From: CAVQEG01 sp963711465
GTDB lineage: Bacteria > Bacteroidota > Ignavibacteria > OLB7
Direction: 5' to 3'
DNA: 64,000 nucleotides
Assembly: GCA_963711465.1 (NCBI GenBank)
Contig: CAVQEG010000001.1
Coordinates: 2,046,001 to 2,110,000, forward strand
Shown here: positions 1-10,144 of the stretch, in pieces
How the letters are laid out: the number at the start of each line of letters is the position of its first letter
How positions within the stretch are numbered: the first letter of the stretch is position 1
Notes under the pieces: model-generated
Told to the model about the DNA's origin: nothing
The model's input: the letters and a program-made list of their open reading frames with translations, nothing else
Databases searched by the model: none
Translations under genes and position numbers: made by a program

Positions 1-1242
1 CGTCCCCTCCTCCCCTTCGGTGAACGTCCGGCTGTAGATCCAGTTCCGCGTCTCCTCGACACCCGCGGAGAAGAATATGCTCGCCGCAACCTCGCTCGTC
101 GCTGCCACGCCGTCGATACGCAGTCCGCTGACTCCCCTGCCCGCGAGGCGTACCACCGCGCCGTCCGGCGGTGCCGGCGTCCAGCGACCCCAGTTGCGAT
201 CGTTGCCGATCCCGCCCGGGTACTGCGTCCCGATCGGACGCACACGCCAGACGTAGTACCCCCGTCCCTCGGCGATCGTCATCTCCAGCGCCTCGGCGCT
301 CGACCCCGTCTCGATCGTCACCGCCCGGTCCCAGTCGATCGTCTCCTCCACGTAGTCCTCGTCCTCCCCGTACGTCCCCGTCTGGTGCACGCGGTTGAAC
401 AGCCGAAGCACCTGCACCTGGTAGTTCCCAAGCACGCTCGCGGTGCACCCCGGCTCCACCTTCTGCCACGTCAGCGACAGCGGGTTGTCCTCCAGCGTCA
501 CGTACGAGCCGCTGAGGATGCTCGGAACCGTCGGCTCGATCGCCACGTCCCCCGAGAGCATCAGCGCCCCGTAATCCACCTCCGCCTCGTAGGCGAGACG
601 CACCCGGATCTCGTTCTCCAGGTTCGTCTGCGTCGTCGCCAGCGTCCCGACCGATCCTCCGTTGATCACCCGCGTGATGGTCACGTTCGTGATCGTGAAC
701 TGCTCGATGTCCGACGTCGCGAGCCACGACACGTCGAACACGTGCCGCCACACCACCTGCGGCTGCTTCTGCTTCGCCTCCAGCGTCACCGTGTCGCTCC
801 ACTGCCCCACGCCGTTGCTGTCGACTCCCGTCACGCGCAGCCCCACCCGCACCGTGTAGTCCATCGACCCGAACCGGTAGTCGCTCTCCCCGATCGACAG
901 CGCCGCGGTCACCGACGCCCGACGCACCGCCGTGGTGAAGCACTCCACCGTCTGCAGATCCGGAACCACCACCAGCTTCGTACTGTCGCTGCTCACCGAC
1001 CCCCACCCGCTCAACTGCCCGTAGTCGTACGTCCACGTCGACCTCGCCAGCGTCGCCCCGTATGCACTCGCGATCTGCGGAAACTCCCCTCGCAACACCG
1101 CCGAGGAGTCGATCATCCCGTTGCCGATCGAACCTGACGTCGTCGGTGCCAACGGTGCCATCTCCCGCTGCGCCTGCACGACATGTGGTACCGCCAGCGC
1201 GAGGAGGGCGATGGCAATCGAGAACCTGACCAATACCGGCAC
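1..1242 (-). CDS. Secreted RHS-operon protein, C-terminus outside window
   Basis: The frame stays open from a GTG at 1242 to the window edge (414 codons), so the C-terminus is missing. No ATG lies in frame upstream; the GTG start gives a signal peptide (MPVLVRFSIAIALLALAV, cleavage near VQAQ). The mature part is Thr/Ser/Val-rich beta-sheet sequence. A segment around residues 280-350 (YQVQVLRLFNR, then GYYVWRVRPIG and NWGRW) resembles the fibronectin-like stretches found in Bacteroidota RHS-type proteins. It is the last gene of the minus-strand operon, 175 nt after its upstream neighbour. I infer an extracellular structural partner of the RHS-like proteins; no catalytic motif is visible. Confidence 0.75.
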   Translation of the reverse strand, partial: MPVLVRFSIAIALLALAVPHVVQAQREMAPLAPTTSGSIGNGMIDSSAVLRGEFPQIASAYGATLARSTWTYDYGQLSGWGSVSSDSTKLVVVPDLQTVECFTTAVRRASVTAALSIGESDYRFGSMDYTVRVGLRVTGVDSNGVGQWSDTVTLEAKQKQPQVVWRHVFDVSWLATSDIEQFTITNVTITRVINGGSVGTLATTQTNLENEIRVRLAYEAEVDYGALMLSGDVAIEPTVPSILSGSYVTLEDNPLSLTWQKVEPGCTASVLGNYQVQVLRLFNRVHQTGTYGEDEDYVEETIDWDRAVTIETGSSAEALEMTIAEGRGYYVWRVRPIGTQYPGGIGNDRNWGRWTPAPPDGAVVRLAGRGVSGLRIDGVAATSEVAASIFFSAGVEETRNWIYSRTFTEGEEGT

Positions 1243-1417
1243 GCGACGCCACTGTGAAGTTCGTCGTGAGATGAACTCGGACAGGAGCGTGTTCGAACTC
1301 CAGTGCTCCGCTCTGGGCGCTGATTGCGAGGACGGTATCGTGGGAATGCGCAAGGGCACGGTTACGGCAGGTCGTTCAGAGAACTAGATGAAAGGAATCG
1401 GAGCGTTCTCGTGAAGG

Positions 1418-2245
1418 TCAGTAGTGTATCGCAGTGTCGCGATTGTCGATCACGGCGTAGCCGGCGTAGGAGCCAGTGGCGTTTCCTTGACTGTCGACAA
1501 TTCCGTCGACCGCGCGTCCGACGAATGCATCATCAGTCGAATCGCACGTTCGCACGCCATAACGCACTTCCATGAACTGCGTGTCGCCACGCGCAAAGTC
1601 TGCACGAATGACGCGGAGCCGCCGCTCGCGGCGGTCGAAGCCAATGCGTAGCGTCCGGATGGCGTACCGCGCCATGACCGAGTCGTTCAATGCGAGAGTC
1701 ACCGATTCCACAAGACCGCCGTCGAGCGTATCGAGTGATCGTCCGATAATGCGTGCGCCATCGAACATGGTATCGCGAACGACGCCGATTGTCGACGACT
1801 GACGCAACCGCGATTCGGTCGGAGGTGTCGACGTGAGCACGATCGTCCGGTCCCCGGGAAGGACCAGCGCCGCGATGGTCGTATCGCTTCGAAGCAGGAA
1901 TGAGGATGAGCGCACGTTGGATCGGGTTCGCGATCCGACAAACTGGACGTCGACGACCGTCGTATCGGTCGCCCCGAACCGCTGGGTGGCGGTCGTTACG
2001 GAGTACATCAGCCGGCACGTACTTCCCTCGTTCGGATCGCTCATCTCATCGAACATTGCCCGGAGAAACTCGATGTCGTGGTCGTTGATGCTGTCCCGCG
2101 CATGCATTGCCGAACTGTCCGGCTCCTTCGGCTTCGGAAGTTGTGCGTATGCAATCGTTACGACACCCAGCAGTGCCGCTACCGCCATGCCTCTCCATGC
2201 CGATCGCCGGCGCGGACGTACCACCTGCTCAGCGTCCATGGTCAT
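1418..2245 (-). CDS. Exported hypothetical protein of the RHS operon
   Basis: I do not recognise the family. The start is uncertain: an ATG at 2317 overlaps the upstream gene by 89 nt, while ATGs at 2245 and 2239 overlap its stop by only 17 or 11 nt, which fits the translational coupling seen elsewhere in this operon; I chose 2245. From there the product is about 275 residues with a basic N-terminus (RPRRRSAWRG) followed by a hydrophobic segment (MAVAALLGVVTIAYA) that ends like a signal peptide. The rest is beta-rich and Thr/Asp-rich, similar in style to the LolA/LppX-like fold class, but that is a guess. It follows the 1002-residue RHS-like gene directly. Confidence 0.7.
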   Translation of the reverse strand: MTMDAEQVVRPRRRSAWRGMAVAALLGVVTIAYAQLPKPKEPDSSAMHARDSINDHDIEFLRAMFDEMSDPNEGSTCRLMYSVTTATQRFGATDTTVVDVQFVGSRTRSNVRSSSFLLRSDTTIAALVLPGDRTIVLTSTPPTESRLRQSSTIGVVRDTMFDGARIIGRSLDTLDGGLVESVTLALNDSVMARYAIRTLRIGFDRRERRLRVIRADFARGDTQFMEVRYGVRTCDSTDDAFVGRAVDGIVDSQGNATGSYAGYAVIDNRDTAIHY

Positions 2246-5237
2246 TTTTCGATTGGTGTGCATTGAGTGCCTGCGCCGGATCGATGTCGAGCGCATCATA
2301 GAGTTGTAGAGTCTCACCGGCGTCGAGTTTCATATCGTCGCGAAGCAACGATGTCCGGTCCTGACGAAGCTCCTCCAGCTCACGGCGTGCGCGTTCCCGG
2401 ACCTCGGTACTCAGCGTCTCGTCGGCGACCGTTTCCTTCAGGTGTGTCAACTGCCGATCGAGGTCCAACAGCGACTCGAGACGATCATGACGCTCATCCG
2501 GATCGACGTTCGGGAGCAGTGTTTCGAGCGAGTCGGCGTCGATCGTTCGGATCCGCTCCCATGTCGCGGTAAAGAACGAGTCGATCGTCGCTAGATCGAC
2601 ACCGTCTGAACCGAGCACCGATACCATCGGGCCATTCGGACCGAATTCGAACCCCATCAGATCGAACTGCTGCGCCACGCCCGAGGATGCTCCGTCACCA
2701 TTGTTCAGCGCCCGGCGCTGTTGCGCGCGAATCTCCCTCGTGGTCGTGCTGAGCACGGTCGACCGACGGGCGATAGACCGATCGTCAAGCGAACTCAACA
2801 TCGGTGAGCTCCCGCCTCCGCCCTGCGTTTCGACGCGCGGCACCTGTGGTGTGTGGTAGTACGTCTCCGCCACGGTCTTCAGACCGCGCTCAGTCTCAAC
2901 GAGCGTACGGATGAGTTTGCCTTCACCGTTGTAGCGGTAGTACCGACCAAAGTGTTGATCGTCGAACTGTGCGAGCAGCCGGAGGTTGAAGCGATCATAC
3001 ACGTAACAAATCATTTGTGCTTCAGTCGGCTGGATCCGCACGTCATCAATCCACACGCTGTCACCGTCGAGTAGGTTTCGCATCTCAAGGACGACGGCGG
3101 TCCCCGTGTCTGAGGAAATCGATCCCGGATCGATCAGCAGCTCATAGAGACTCCACGCCCCGGTCTGCGCGACATCGTGGAGAACACCCGGCTCGAGCGT
3201 ACCCACACCGGCGCTTGGAGCCGAACGATATGGACCGCCTTCGAACGATACCTCAACGGGAACTACCGCGGTGTCGTTGTAGGTACGCTTGAGCCAGAAC
3301 TTGACGATCAGACCGTAGAGTTTGACCTGATCGTCGATGGTCACCAGACCGAGCGTGTCGTCAGTCGTCGTCGTGGTGTCCCGCGGCAGGAAGTAGGACG
3401 TCCTGCCGGCGTGCGCGCACGAATCCTGGTAGGCTCCGCCCAGCGGATCCTCCTCAAAGCTCGTAAAGGACACCGCACGATACTCCGCGTTCTGCGCGAC
3501 CAACAGCGGGACCGTGTTGTTGTGCGCGAGCTTCGCCGAACTCGGAATGTCGAGGACGTTCACCTCCTCGACCGCCTCGCCCGACGGTGCATACTGTCGA
3601 ACGGTGGTGGGATTCAACCACGCCACCGCCTGTTGGGCGTCATCGTCGCCCCACACGAACTGCGTGAACGCGTTGAGCGTGTTCCCCGCGTCGTTAGTGA
3701 AGACGCCAGCGTCATCGTAGACCGGATTGGTGCCCCCAATTCCGGGTTTGAGCGAACTTCGATAGACGAACGACTTCGCGACGCGCCACTTTCCGTCGGC
3801 ACCGCGTTGAAATCGATTTGCCGACCGCGCGTAGTACGGACTGTCGGTATTCGGATCAAACGTTCCATCGCCACTCCATCCACCGTCGACCGCCGGATCG
3901 TACGACCACTTCGAGTCGTATGTCTGCGCTGAAGCACTCAATACGTTGGTTGCCGTCTGCGTACCGGACAGCTTCTCGCACGGTTCGAGGCAGTATACCC
4001 GTTCGACAACGTCGCCCTCGTTTGGGTTCGCCGTCGCGATGCTCGTAGCACCGTGGACGAATACGAGATCGCCGGTCATCGGATCGACGTCGAATCCGTT
4101 ATTGTTCGGATCGAGCGGGAATTGCATCGAGCATTCTTCAGCAGCGACCTGCTGGCTTCGCATCTTCGGCAAATACGCCGTGATATCCTTCGTCCCGTCG
4201 TTGAACGTCAGATACGGGAACCCCTCCGAATCAATGTCGAATACGCCGAAGTTCATCCCATAGGAGAGGTTGTCCCACAAATCCTCGACTGCCGTCGCAC
4301 CGGAGAACGGAATCGTACGCGCCGCAGTCTTCTGCGACGCACCGTCGTCATAGGTGAGGATCAGCTCGATTTCAGTCGTGGTTCCGTAGCTGTCAAACAG
4401 GTCGGGGCACGCATCCGGACTCGGCGTCGGAACCGTTACCAGGAATTCCAGACTAACGAGTTTGTTCACCCCGCTCTTGGAGATGAAGCTCGTCGTCGGG
4501 TCCAAGTCATAGTACGACCAGTCGAACCTCAGCAGTCCGTGAGCTCGCTTCGCGATCAGCGTGTCCGGATCCGAGCCCTGACCCGGGAACCGCCGAACGA
4601 GCCACCGCAAGCTCGATGCGTCCATCAGAAGTGCCCCGCCAGGTGTGCTCACCGTCGACTCGCCACTCGTCTGGGTCACCGGATAGGAGTAGGTGTGATA
4701 GTTGATGCCGGGAAAGAACGAGAGCGTATCGATATTGGTCTCGACCCCAGGCAGCGCCTCATCGATCATCCAATAGGACAAGCTGCTCACTCCGGAGCTA
4801 CAGGAGTACTCGAAGTTGGTCCCCGACGCGTTCCCCGTGTCCGACACCGCGGTGGTGAAGCACCGGTAGACCAGCGCGTCGAAATCACAGATGATCGGAT
4901 GCGAGTCGACCGAGATGGTGCCATCCGAGTGCGATGGCGTCACCGTCGTACGAAGCTCAAAGTTCGCTGCGCCCTGTTTCTCAATCGTGAGGACGTCCTG
5001 CGTATCAAAGTCCAGACATCCGCCCATGACATCTCGAACTTGCCACTCCGAGGTAAACGAAATGGTCGTGTCGTTGCCGTCGAGCAGCATCGCGGCATTC
5101 AGTGCAGCTGCAAGCGCTTCGCGCTCGACCAACGTCTGCGCCATCGCCGGCACGACGTCGGAGCCCAGCACGAGACCAAGCAGAGCCAACCAGAACCACA
5201 TGCGCCTGCGCCGCATGCTTGTTGCTGTGTCAATCAT
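2229..5237 (-). CDS. Large secreted RHS/YD-like protein (1002 aa)
   Basis: The product begins with a classic signal peptide (RRRRMWFWLALLGLVLG, cleavage after AMA). Residues 30-700 are beta-rich with many Asp/Thr/Tyr turns and paired cysteines. Around residues 735-800 there is a YD-repeat-like segment (YDRFNLRLLAQFDD, FGRYYRYNGEGKLIRT) of the type that ends RHS shells. The last 150 residues are charged and predicted helical (RARRELEELRQDRTSLL), unlike a T9SS tag. The start ATG overlaps the stop of the upstream 1636-residue gene in an ATGA (5234-5237), so the two are translationally coupled. I infer that this gene and the next one upstream are parts of one RHS-like shell assembled from separate chains; no toxin domain is recognisable. 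Confidence 0.82.
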   Translation of the reverse strand: MIDTATSMRRRRMWFWLALLGLVLGSDVVPAMAQTLVEREALAAALNAAMLLDGNDTTISFTSEWQVRDVMGGCLDFDTQDVLTIEKQGAANFELRTTVTPSHSDGTISVDSHPIICDFDALVYRCFTTAVSDTGNASGTNFEYSCSSGVSSLSYWMIDEALPGVETNIDTLSFFPGINYHTYSYPVTQTSGESTVSTPGGALLMDASSLRWLVRRFPGQGSDPDTLIAKRAHGLLRFDWSYYDLDPTTSFISKSGVNKLVSLEFLVTVPTPSPDACPDLFDSYGTTTEIELILTYDDGASQKTAARTIPFSGATAVEDLWDNLSYGMNFGVFDIDSEGFPYLTFNDGTKDITAYLPKMRSQQVAAEECSMQFPLDPNNNGFDVDPMTGDLVFVHGATSIATANPNEGDVVERVYCLEPCEKLSGTQTATNVLSASAQTYDSKWSYDPAVDGGWSGDGTFDPNTDSPYYARSANRFQRGADGKWRVAKSFVYRSSLKPGIGGTNPVYDDAGVFTNDAGNTLNAFTQFVWGDDDAQQAVAWLNPTTVRQYAPSGEAVEEVNVLDIPSSAKLAHNNTVPLLVAQNAEYRAVSFTSFEEDPLGGAYQDSCAHAGRTSYFLPRDTTTTTDDTLGLVTIDDQVKLYGLIVKFWLKRTYNDTAVVPVEVSFEGGPYRSAPSAGVGTLEPGVLHDVAQTGAWSLYELLIDPGSISSDTGTAVVLEMRNLLDGDSVWIDDVRIQPTEAQMICYVYDRFNLRLLAQFDDQHFGRYYRYNGEGKLIRTLVETERGLKTVAETYYHTPQVPRVETQGGGGSSPMLSSLDDRSIARRSTVLSTTTREIRAQQRRALNNGDGASSGVAQQFDLMGFEFGPNGPMVSVLGSDGVDLATIDSFFTATWERIRTIDADSLETLLPNVDPDERHDRLESLLDLDRQLTHLKETVADETLSTEVRERARRELEELRQDRTSLLRDDMKLDAGETLQLYDALDIDPAQALNAHQSKNDHGR

Positions 5238-8200
5238 GGGTGTGGAACGTCCTTGAAATCAGGCTGCAAACGATAGGTGCTGAGCGAACCAGCCTGCGCC
5301 GTAAGCTGATTGGTGCGCCCGGAGCGGATCACATCGATGGAGACGTCGGACACCTCGAACTCGACAGTGCAGAGCGAATATGAGAGGGGCAGTACCTCGA
5401 TACGTCCGGCGGCGACCTCCCCGACATGGTAGAGTCCCAGATCAACCCCGCCGCTGCTCAGGGCAATAAGATCGCCGCGTCCGACATGCCGCCACAGTTC
5501 GTCGGCACCCAACGGCGACGTCTCGTGCACCGTGAGCCAGTGCCGTCCATCTTCGTAGCGTTTCGCGATCTCGTAGTCGGTGCTGCCACCGAACGACATG
5601 CGATAGTTCGATGCCATCTGCCCCATTTCGGGATACTCGCGGTCTGCCGGAATCGACACCGAATAGTAGGATCCATCGTGCGCCGCCCCGTCTACCATCA
5701 CGCTGTCAAAGCCATCGGTGCTCTTGACGAGCACGGGTTTCCCGGAGGTCGGGTCGAAGGCCAGGTACTCCGTCCGCGTCGTTATTCCATCCTTCGTTGC
5801 GGTCATGCTCTTCTGAATGACCGGATAGCGGATCACCTTCGATGTCACATGGGAGCGCATGACGACATCGGTGAGCGAGCCCGAATAGGAGACCGAGGCG
5901 AACGGAATCGGAAAGATGAACAGCGGGATGATGCCGGCGTCGGTCGTTCCGGTATGGTCGACCGTCCGATCGTCGACACGCCGGCTCTCGGTGGAAATTT
6001 CCATCTCCTTGCCCGGAAAGCCATTGACAATGTCCGTTGCGGATGGTCCGGTCGCGATTGGAACAGTCTCACCAGGCTCGAAGTAATCGTATTCCAGCTG
6101 CTCCACCACCGCGCCAGGCACCTGATTACCGTCGGCGTCGAACTTCAACGCGTATTTCGTCACACGTTTTGGCTGCCCGTGCATGTTCCAGACGACGAAT
6201 CGAAATCCCTGCGTCTTCCATACATCGGAGTGATGAACGTCGACGAATAGACCGTTGTTGTCGCTGTTGACCCTGTCGGGACCATGCAAATCGGTCATTC
6301 GAATGCCAAGACTGTCTGCATTGTTCAGGTCTCCATTTCCAAGGTCGAACGGGTAATCCTTGGCGGTGTTGAACTCGCTCACCACGTAGCCACTCCCTGT
6401 GGGACCCTCATGTATGTTCTTCGTCACCACACGAGCGTAACCGACGGATGGCGCCGGTAGCAGCGATTCGCCGAGTGGACCCTCGACCTGCTCTCGGTCG
6501 TCGCCGGAGTATACCTCGGCACTTCCGTCAGCCCTCCGCTTCTGAATCAGGTGAATCAGTGCGTTCTCTTCCCGCCCGACGCTGGGTTCATTCGTCGCAA
6601 CGCCGCTGCAGCTCCCGTCTTCATTCACATACCGGTATTCGGTACCGTAGAGTGCTCCCTCACCAGACTCTACCCCCGGATCCACCATGATGAGTCGCTT
6701 CACACGGACTCCACCCCCCTTTTTCGGCATCGGAGTAGGGATCCGCACATACGAATTGCTGAACGAGATCCAGCGACACCCGTCTCCCGGAGCATACGCG
6801 GGAGTGGAACCCAAGCTCAACTTGAGTATGACCTTAGCAACATCCCAGGCGTCCAGCCCCGGAAACGCGACGCCAACCTCCGAGGCGTTGCAGTTTCCAA
6901 ACCGTCGCACACCAGAACCGTGCGTCCGCGCGTAGTCGGTGCAGATCCGCTCGGGAAGCGGACGCCCGTTCGCTGCGTTGTCAAACTGCACCCAGAGCCC
7001 GTCCTGATCGATCCCGACGTCCTTTACCGTTGCATAACCAGTGATGTACTCGACATTGCAACGATCGAGCAGCGTGTCCCGCGACGAACGCGCATCGTCG
7101 AAGTGGTTCTGTCCCTCAAGCACGTATAGGAACCGGAAATACAGGTACTCACGTGCGCCATCGGCATCGATGAACCGGGCGCGGAGAGCATCTCGCACCG
7201 TCGCGAGACTATCGTCCGGAATCCCCGCTTCCTTCGTATCGATGTGATACTTGCCACGTGTGCCGACACCGTCGGCGTAGGATGCACCCGTGTACGACGT
7301 CAGATTTGCCATCACCATGGCAGCGCGATCCTGGACGTAGCGGTACTCGTTCTGCTCGTATTGCACGTGAATCTCGCCGCCACTTGGGAGTCGGATCGTC
7401 TTCAGGTGCCACGCCGCGGGGTCGAAGAGTCGATCCCCCACCTGGTCAACGGTATCGGGCGTCTGATCGACCCACGGGTTCATGCGTGCTGTCCGCTTTG
7501 CTCCGTCGAACTGGTAGCTACCCCACCGATCGATGTTGAACGGGCTGTAGGACGGATTCTCCGTCCCCGTACTTGTGCTCAAGTCGTCATTCTCTCCCAC
7601 AATCGCACCGTACGTCGTCCCGATGTCCGGATCGCCGGTGATCGCTTCGTAATCGCTCGTGCGCAGATATTGATACCCGAATTCGTAGGGACTGATCGTC
7701 GCATTGACCGCTCCCTCGTACTCGAACCACACGCGCTGCAGTGTCAACTTCCCCGCGTCCTGCTCCGCGTTGGGTAGACCGGGCGAGAGCGAATTGTCGT
7801 ATTCGAAGTGGACGGTCGACAGAAGCACCTCTCCTTCGGAACCCGTTCCCTTTGAGTAGAGATCGATCCGCGTCAACTCCTGCAGCCGGGGTACCGCGCT
7901 TCCGACCGTCGTCGCTGACCTCGAGTTCTGCGCCGTCGCCTCGGAATTCACCGCCGGGTATCCATCCTTACGACCGGCGGTCGTAAACCGGGCGATGTGG
8001 GTCTTGGTTTCGATCGACGCGAGGTAGTACAGCTCCTTATAGCCGTAGTGGACCGTACCGACATCGTCGAGCGGGTCGGAGAGGGCGTTGCGCTCGTAGT
8101 GAAGTCCGCGGTAAGGCGAGCGCCACTTGTACCAGCTACCCGAAGACGGATCGTCGGACTTGTCGGTTGAACCGGCGACGCGGGTGTAGTTGAACCGTAC

Positions 8201-10144
8201 GTATCCGCCCAAATCGTCATCGGTGAGTCCGTTGTTCGTGCGGTCGACGTAGTCAGGGCTCACGATTCCCGTCAGTAGAAACGTGGTCGCGTAGGCGTTG
8301 GAATCGACCTGCCCGACAATAGTGGACTTACCGTCCGTGTCCAACGGAACATTATGATATGCAAGGTAGCTTGCGTCAACCGATCCCGCGTCCGTGCCAA
8401 ACAATCCCAGCTGGAGGCTTGCCTCACCCTTTGCGTACACCGGCAACCCATAGAGGTAGGTCGTTCCGTCTTCCTTCGTGATCGCGAACTCGCCAATCCC
8501 TGATGCGATCGACCCGTCCGAGCGATTAATAAATAGCCCGAGGTTGGCGTTGCTATCGGCGGCACTGGTCGCATCGGAACGAGCAAACGCTCGTGACTCG
8601 ACGACCGACTTTCCGCCGTCGCACCCGATCGATGCGTGCGCGGTGAGTTCGGCGTTGGTATTGTAGCCGATGAAGGCAGATCGTCCAACGCGGGTCCCGC
8701 CGTTGACCGTGTGCCACACACTGCTTGGAAGTGACGGCATTTCCGCGCTCACCGACGCGCGGACGGCGTCGTCGTCGTCACTGTATAGAACGTCGCCGCC
8801 GAGGTCATCGGTAAACCGAAAGAACTTCGGTTCATCGCCCGCACCGTTGAAAGCATAGCCGGCAGAACCCCATGAGTTAACGTCCAGTGTCTGGGAGCCC
8901 GCCGAGACCTGCCCGCCAATACCGAATGAGGTGCCTAATTGAACATCAAGATTGAACGCAAGGATATCGGTGGAGCTGCTCGTAGAGTTCGGTCGGTAGT
9001 GCCCGACGTCCCGTCGATGGAGCCGGAATCCCCCAGATATTCCCTCACCACTGACGACGAACTGATCGGGCTGCCCGAATGGGATTGGGAGAAATCGGTC
9101 CCGATTGTGAAACGACGACTCGTGTTCGACATGGTAGTCCATGACCCCCGCCGAGTTGCCGGACTTCACGGCATTTTCGGAATACATATATCCGTAGGCG
9201 GAACGATCTATCTCCGCTTCGGAGCTCTGCCAGGCAAAAGTCCCGGAGAATCCGCCCTCGATGCCGGCATTTGGCATGATGGTTCCTTCGGCTGCTCCGC
9301 TCACTGTGAAAACCGTTCCGGTGTAGCTCGGAGAGCTCATCGGCATCGTGTAGTCTCCGAGGTTCCAGAGTCCGAACACGCCAGACGTACCGATGTCTCC
9401 GCGGGTTCCGACAGCGCGCTTCACAGCTGAACGAAAGGCGCCGTACCGCTGCTTCTTGTCATCGCTCCAGCTCTTCATCTCGTTATGCTGAAGCGAGTGG
9501 TCGAGCGCAAAGAGCGCGTCGACGACGTTCACGTTGAACGACCATGCGCCCTCCCCGTCGGAAGTGCTGTATCCGACGCTGGCGGCGCCCATGAACTGTA
9601 GGCTCAACCCCGCGGAATACCCGAACCCCTGAATATTGTTGTACCGGTTGGTCACATACCCGCTGAATCCGCCGGACAAGCCGCCGAGAACATTTTCGCT
9701 GCTCCACACCTCCATACCAATCCGCTTCGTTGCGGTGGCGGTAAAGGAGCCGCGCGTTTTGTTCCAGTAATCGATCGACGCGCCGTCGTACTCATCCGGA
9801 AAGCCCTGCTTCACTCGATTGATCGCGCCCGGGCTCAAGGTCCATCCGTATCCCACCCATGACGCTTCTTCCTCCGGCGACGGGTTCGAATGGTAGGCGA
9901 GCGACAAGGCATACCCGACCCCGTTCGGTCCCGGGATGCTCACAACCGGAAGGTTGTAAGTGAAGGCGCCCGTGAATTCGTTGACCATTCCGCTGGTTGA
10001 CACCGATTCGAACGTCGAGAATTCAGGCTGCCGCGGTCCGTCGGTCAGGGCGACGGCGCTCGCAGGGATGAGAATCTCACCGAGCATCGAAGCGGTGAGG
10101 ATGACGGCGGTTGCGCGGACGACCCGGCGCTTCAGGAGGTTCAT
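5234..10144 (-). CDS. Giant SpvB/RHS-type secreted protein (1636 aa)
   Basis: An N-terminal signal peptide (MNLLKRRVVRATAVILTASM, cleavage near ASA) is followed by the hallmark of Bacteroidota RHS/SpvB-like proteins: a segment with GAFTYNLPVVSIPGPNG, SLAYHSN and SWVGYGWTLSPGAINR at about residues 60-125. Long beta-rich stretches follow, with repeated Y-[RK]-Y and Gly-turn motifs (ELYYLASIETKTH, VHYGYKELY). I see no RHS core DPxGx motif and no C-terminal polymorphic toxin, so this is a shell protein rather than a complete toxin. It overlaps its neighbours by 4 nt at both ends (ATGA at 5234 and at 10141). Such proteins are normally exported and surface-exposed; the T9SS-rich setting agrees. Confidence 0.85.
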   Translation of the reverse strand: MNLLKRRVVRATAVILTASMLGEILIPASAVALTDGPRQPEFSTFESVSTSGMVNEFTGAFTYNLPVVSIPGPNGVGYALSLAYHSNPSPEEEASWVGYGWTLSPGAINRVKQGFPDEYDGASIDYWNKTRGSFTATATKRIGMEVWSSENVLGGLSGGFSGYVTNRYNNIQGFGYSAGLSLQFMGAASVGYSTSDGEGAWSFNVNVVDALFALDHSLQHNEMKSWSDDKKQRYGAFRSAVKRAVGTRGDIGTSGVFGLWNLGDYTMPMSSPSYTGTVFTVSGAAEGTIMPNAGIEGGFSGTFAWQSSEAEIDRSAYGYMYSENAVKSGNSAGVMDYHVEHESSFHNRDRFLPIPFGQPDQFVVSGEGISGGFRLHRRDVGHYRPNSTSSSTDILAFNLDVQLGTSFGIGGQVSAGSQTLDVNSWGSAGYAFNGAGDEPKFFRFTDDLGGDVLYSDDDDAVRASVSAEMPSLPSSVWHTVNGGTRVGRSAFIGYNTNAELTAHASIGCDGGKSVVESRAFARSDATSAADSNANLGLFINRSDGSIASGIGEFAITKEDGTTYLYGLPVYAKGEASLQLGLFGTDAGSVDASYLAYHNVPLDTDGKSTIVGQVDSNAYATTFLLTGIVSPDYVDRTNNGLTDDDLGGYVRFNYTRVAGSTDKSDDPSSGSWYKWRSPYRGLHYERNALSDPLDDVGTVHYGYKELYYLASIETKTHIARFTTAGRKDGYPAVNSEATAQNSRSATTVGSAVPRLQELTRIDLYSKGTGSEGEVLLSTVHFEYDNSLSPGLPNAEQDAGKLTLQRVWFEYEGAVNATISPYEFGYQYLRTSDYEAITGDPDIGTTYGAIVGENDDLSTSTGTENPSYSPFNIDRWGSYQFDGAKRTARMNPWVDQTPDTVDQVGDRLFDPAAWHLKTIRLPSGGEIHVQYEQNEYRYVQDRAAMVMANLTSYTGASYADGVGTRGKYHIDTKEAGIPDDSLATVRDALRARFIDADGAREYLYFRFLYVLEGQNHFDDARSSRDTLLDRCNVEYITGYATVKDVGIDQDGLWVQFDNAANGRPLPERICTDYARTHGSGVRRFGNCNASEVGVAFPGLDAWDVAKVILKLSLGSTPAYAPGDGCRWISFSNSYVRIPTPMPKKGGGVRVKRLIMVDPGVESGEGALYGTEYRYVNEDGSCSGVATNEPSVGREENALIHLIQKRRADGSAEVYSGDDREQVEGPLGESLLPAPSVGYARVVTKNIHEGPTGSGYVVSEFNTAKDYPFDLGNGDLNNADSLGIRMTDLHGPDRVNSDNNGLFVDVHHSDVWKTQGFRFVVWNMHGQPKRVTKYALKFDADGNQVPGAVVEQLEYDYFEPGETVPIATGPSATDIVNGFPGKEMEISTESRRVDDRTVDHTGTTDAGIIPLFIFPIPFASVSYSGSLTDVVMRSHVTSKVIRYPVIQKSMTATKDGITTRTEYLAFDPTSGKPVLVKSTDGFDSVMVDGAAHDGSYYSVSIPADREYPEMGQMASNYRMSFGGSTDYEIAKRYEDGRHWLTVHETSPLGADELWRHVGRGDLIALSSGGVDLGLYHVGEVAAGRIEVLPLSYSLCTVEFEVSDVSIDVIRSGRTNQLTAQAGSLSTYRLQPDFKDVPHP

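Noticed and set aside
1..1137. Plus-strand Arg/His-rich frames in the first kilobase (and likewise 4053-5276, 33556-34794, 37913-40300)
   Set aside because: Antisense shadows of GC-rich minus-strand genes with clear domains; composition is not protein-like.
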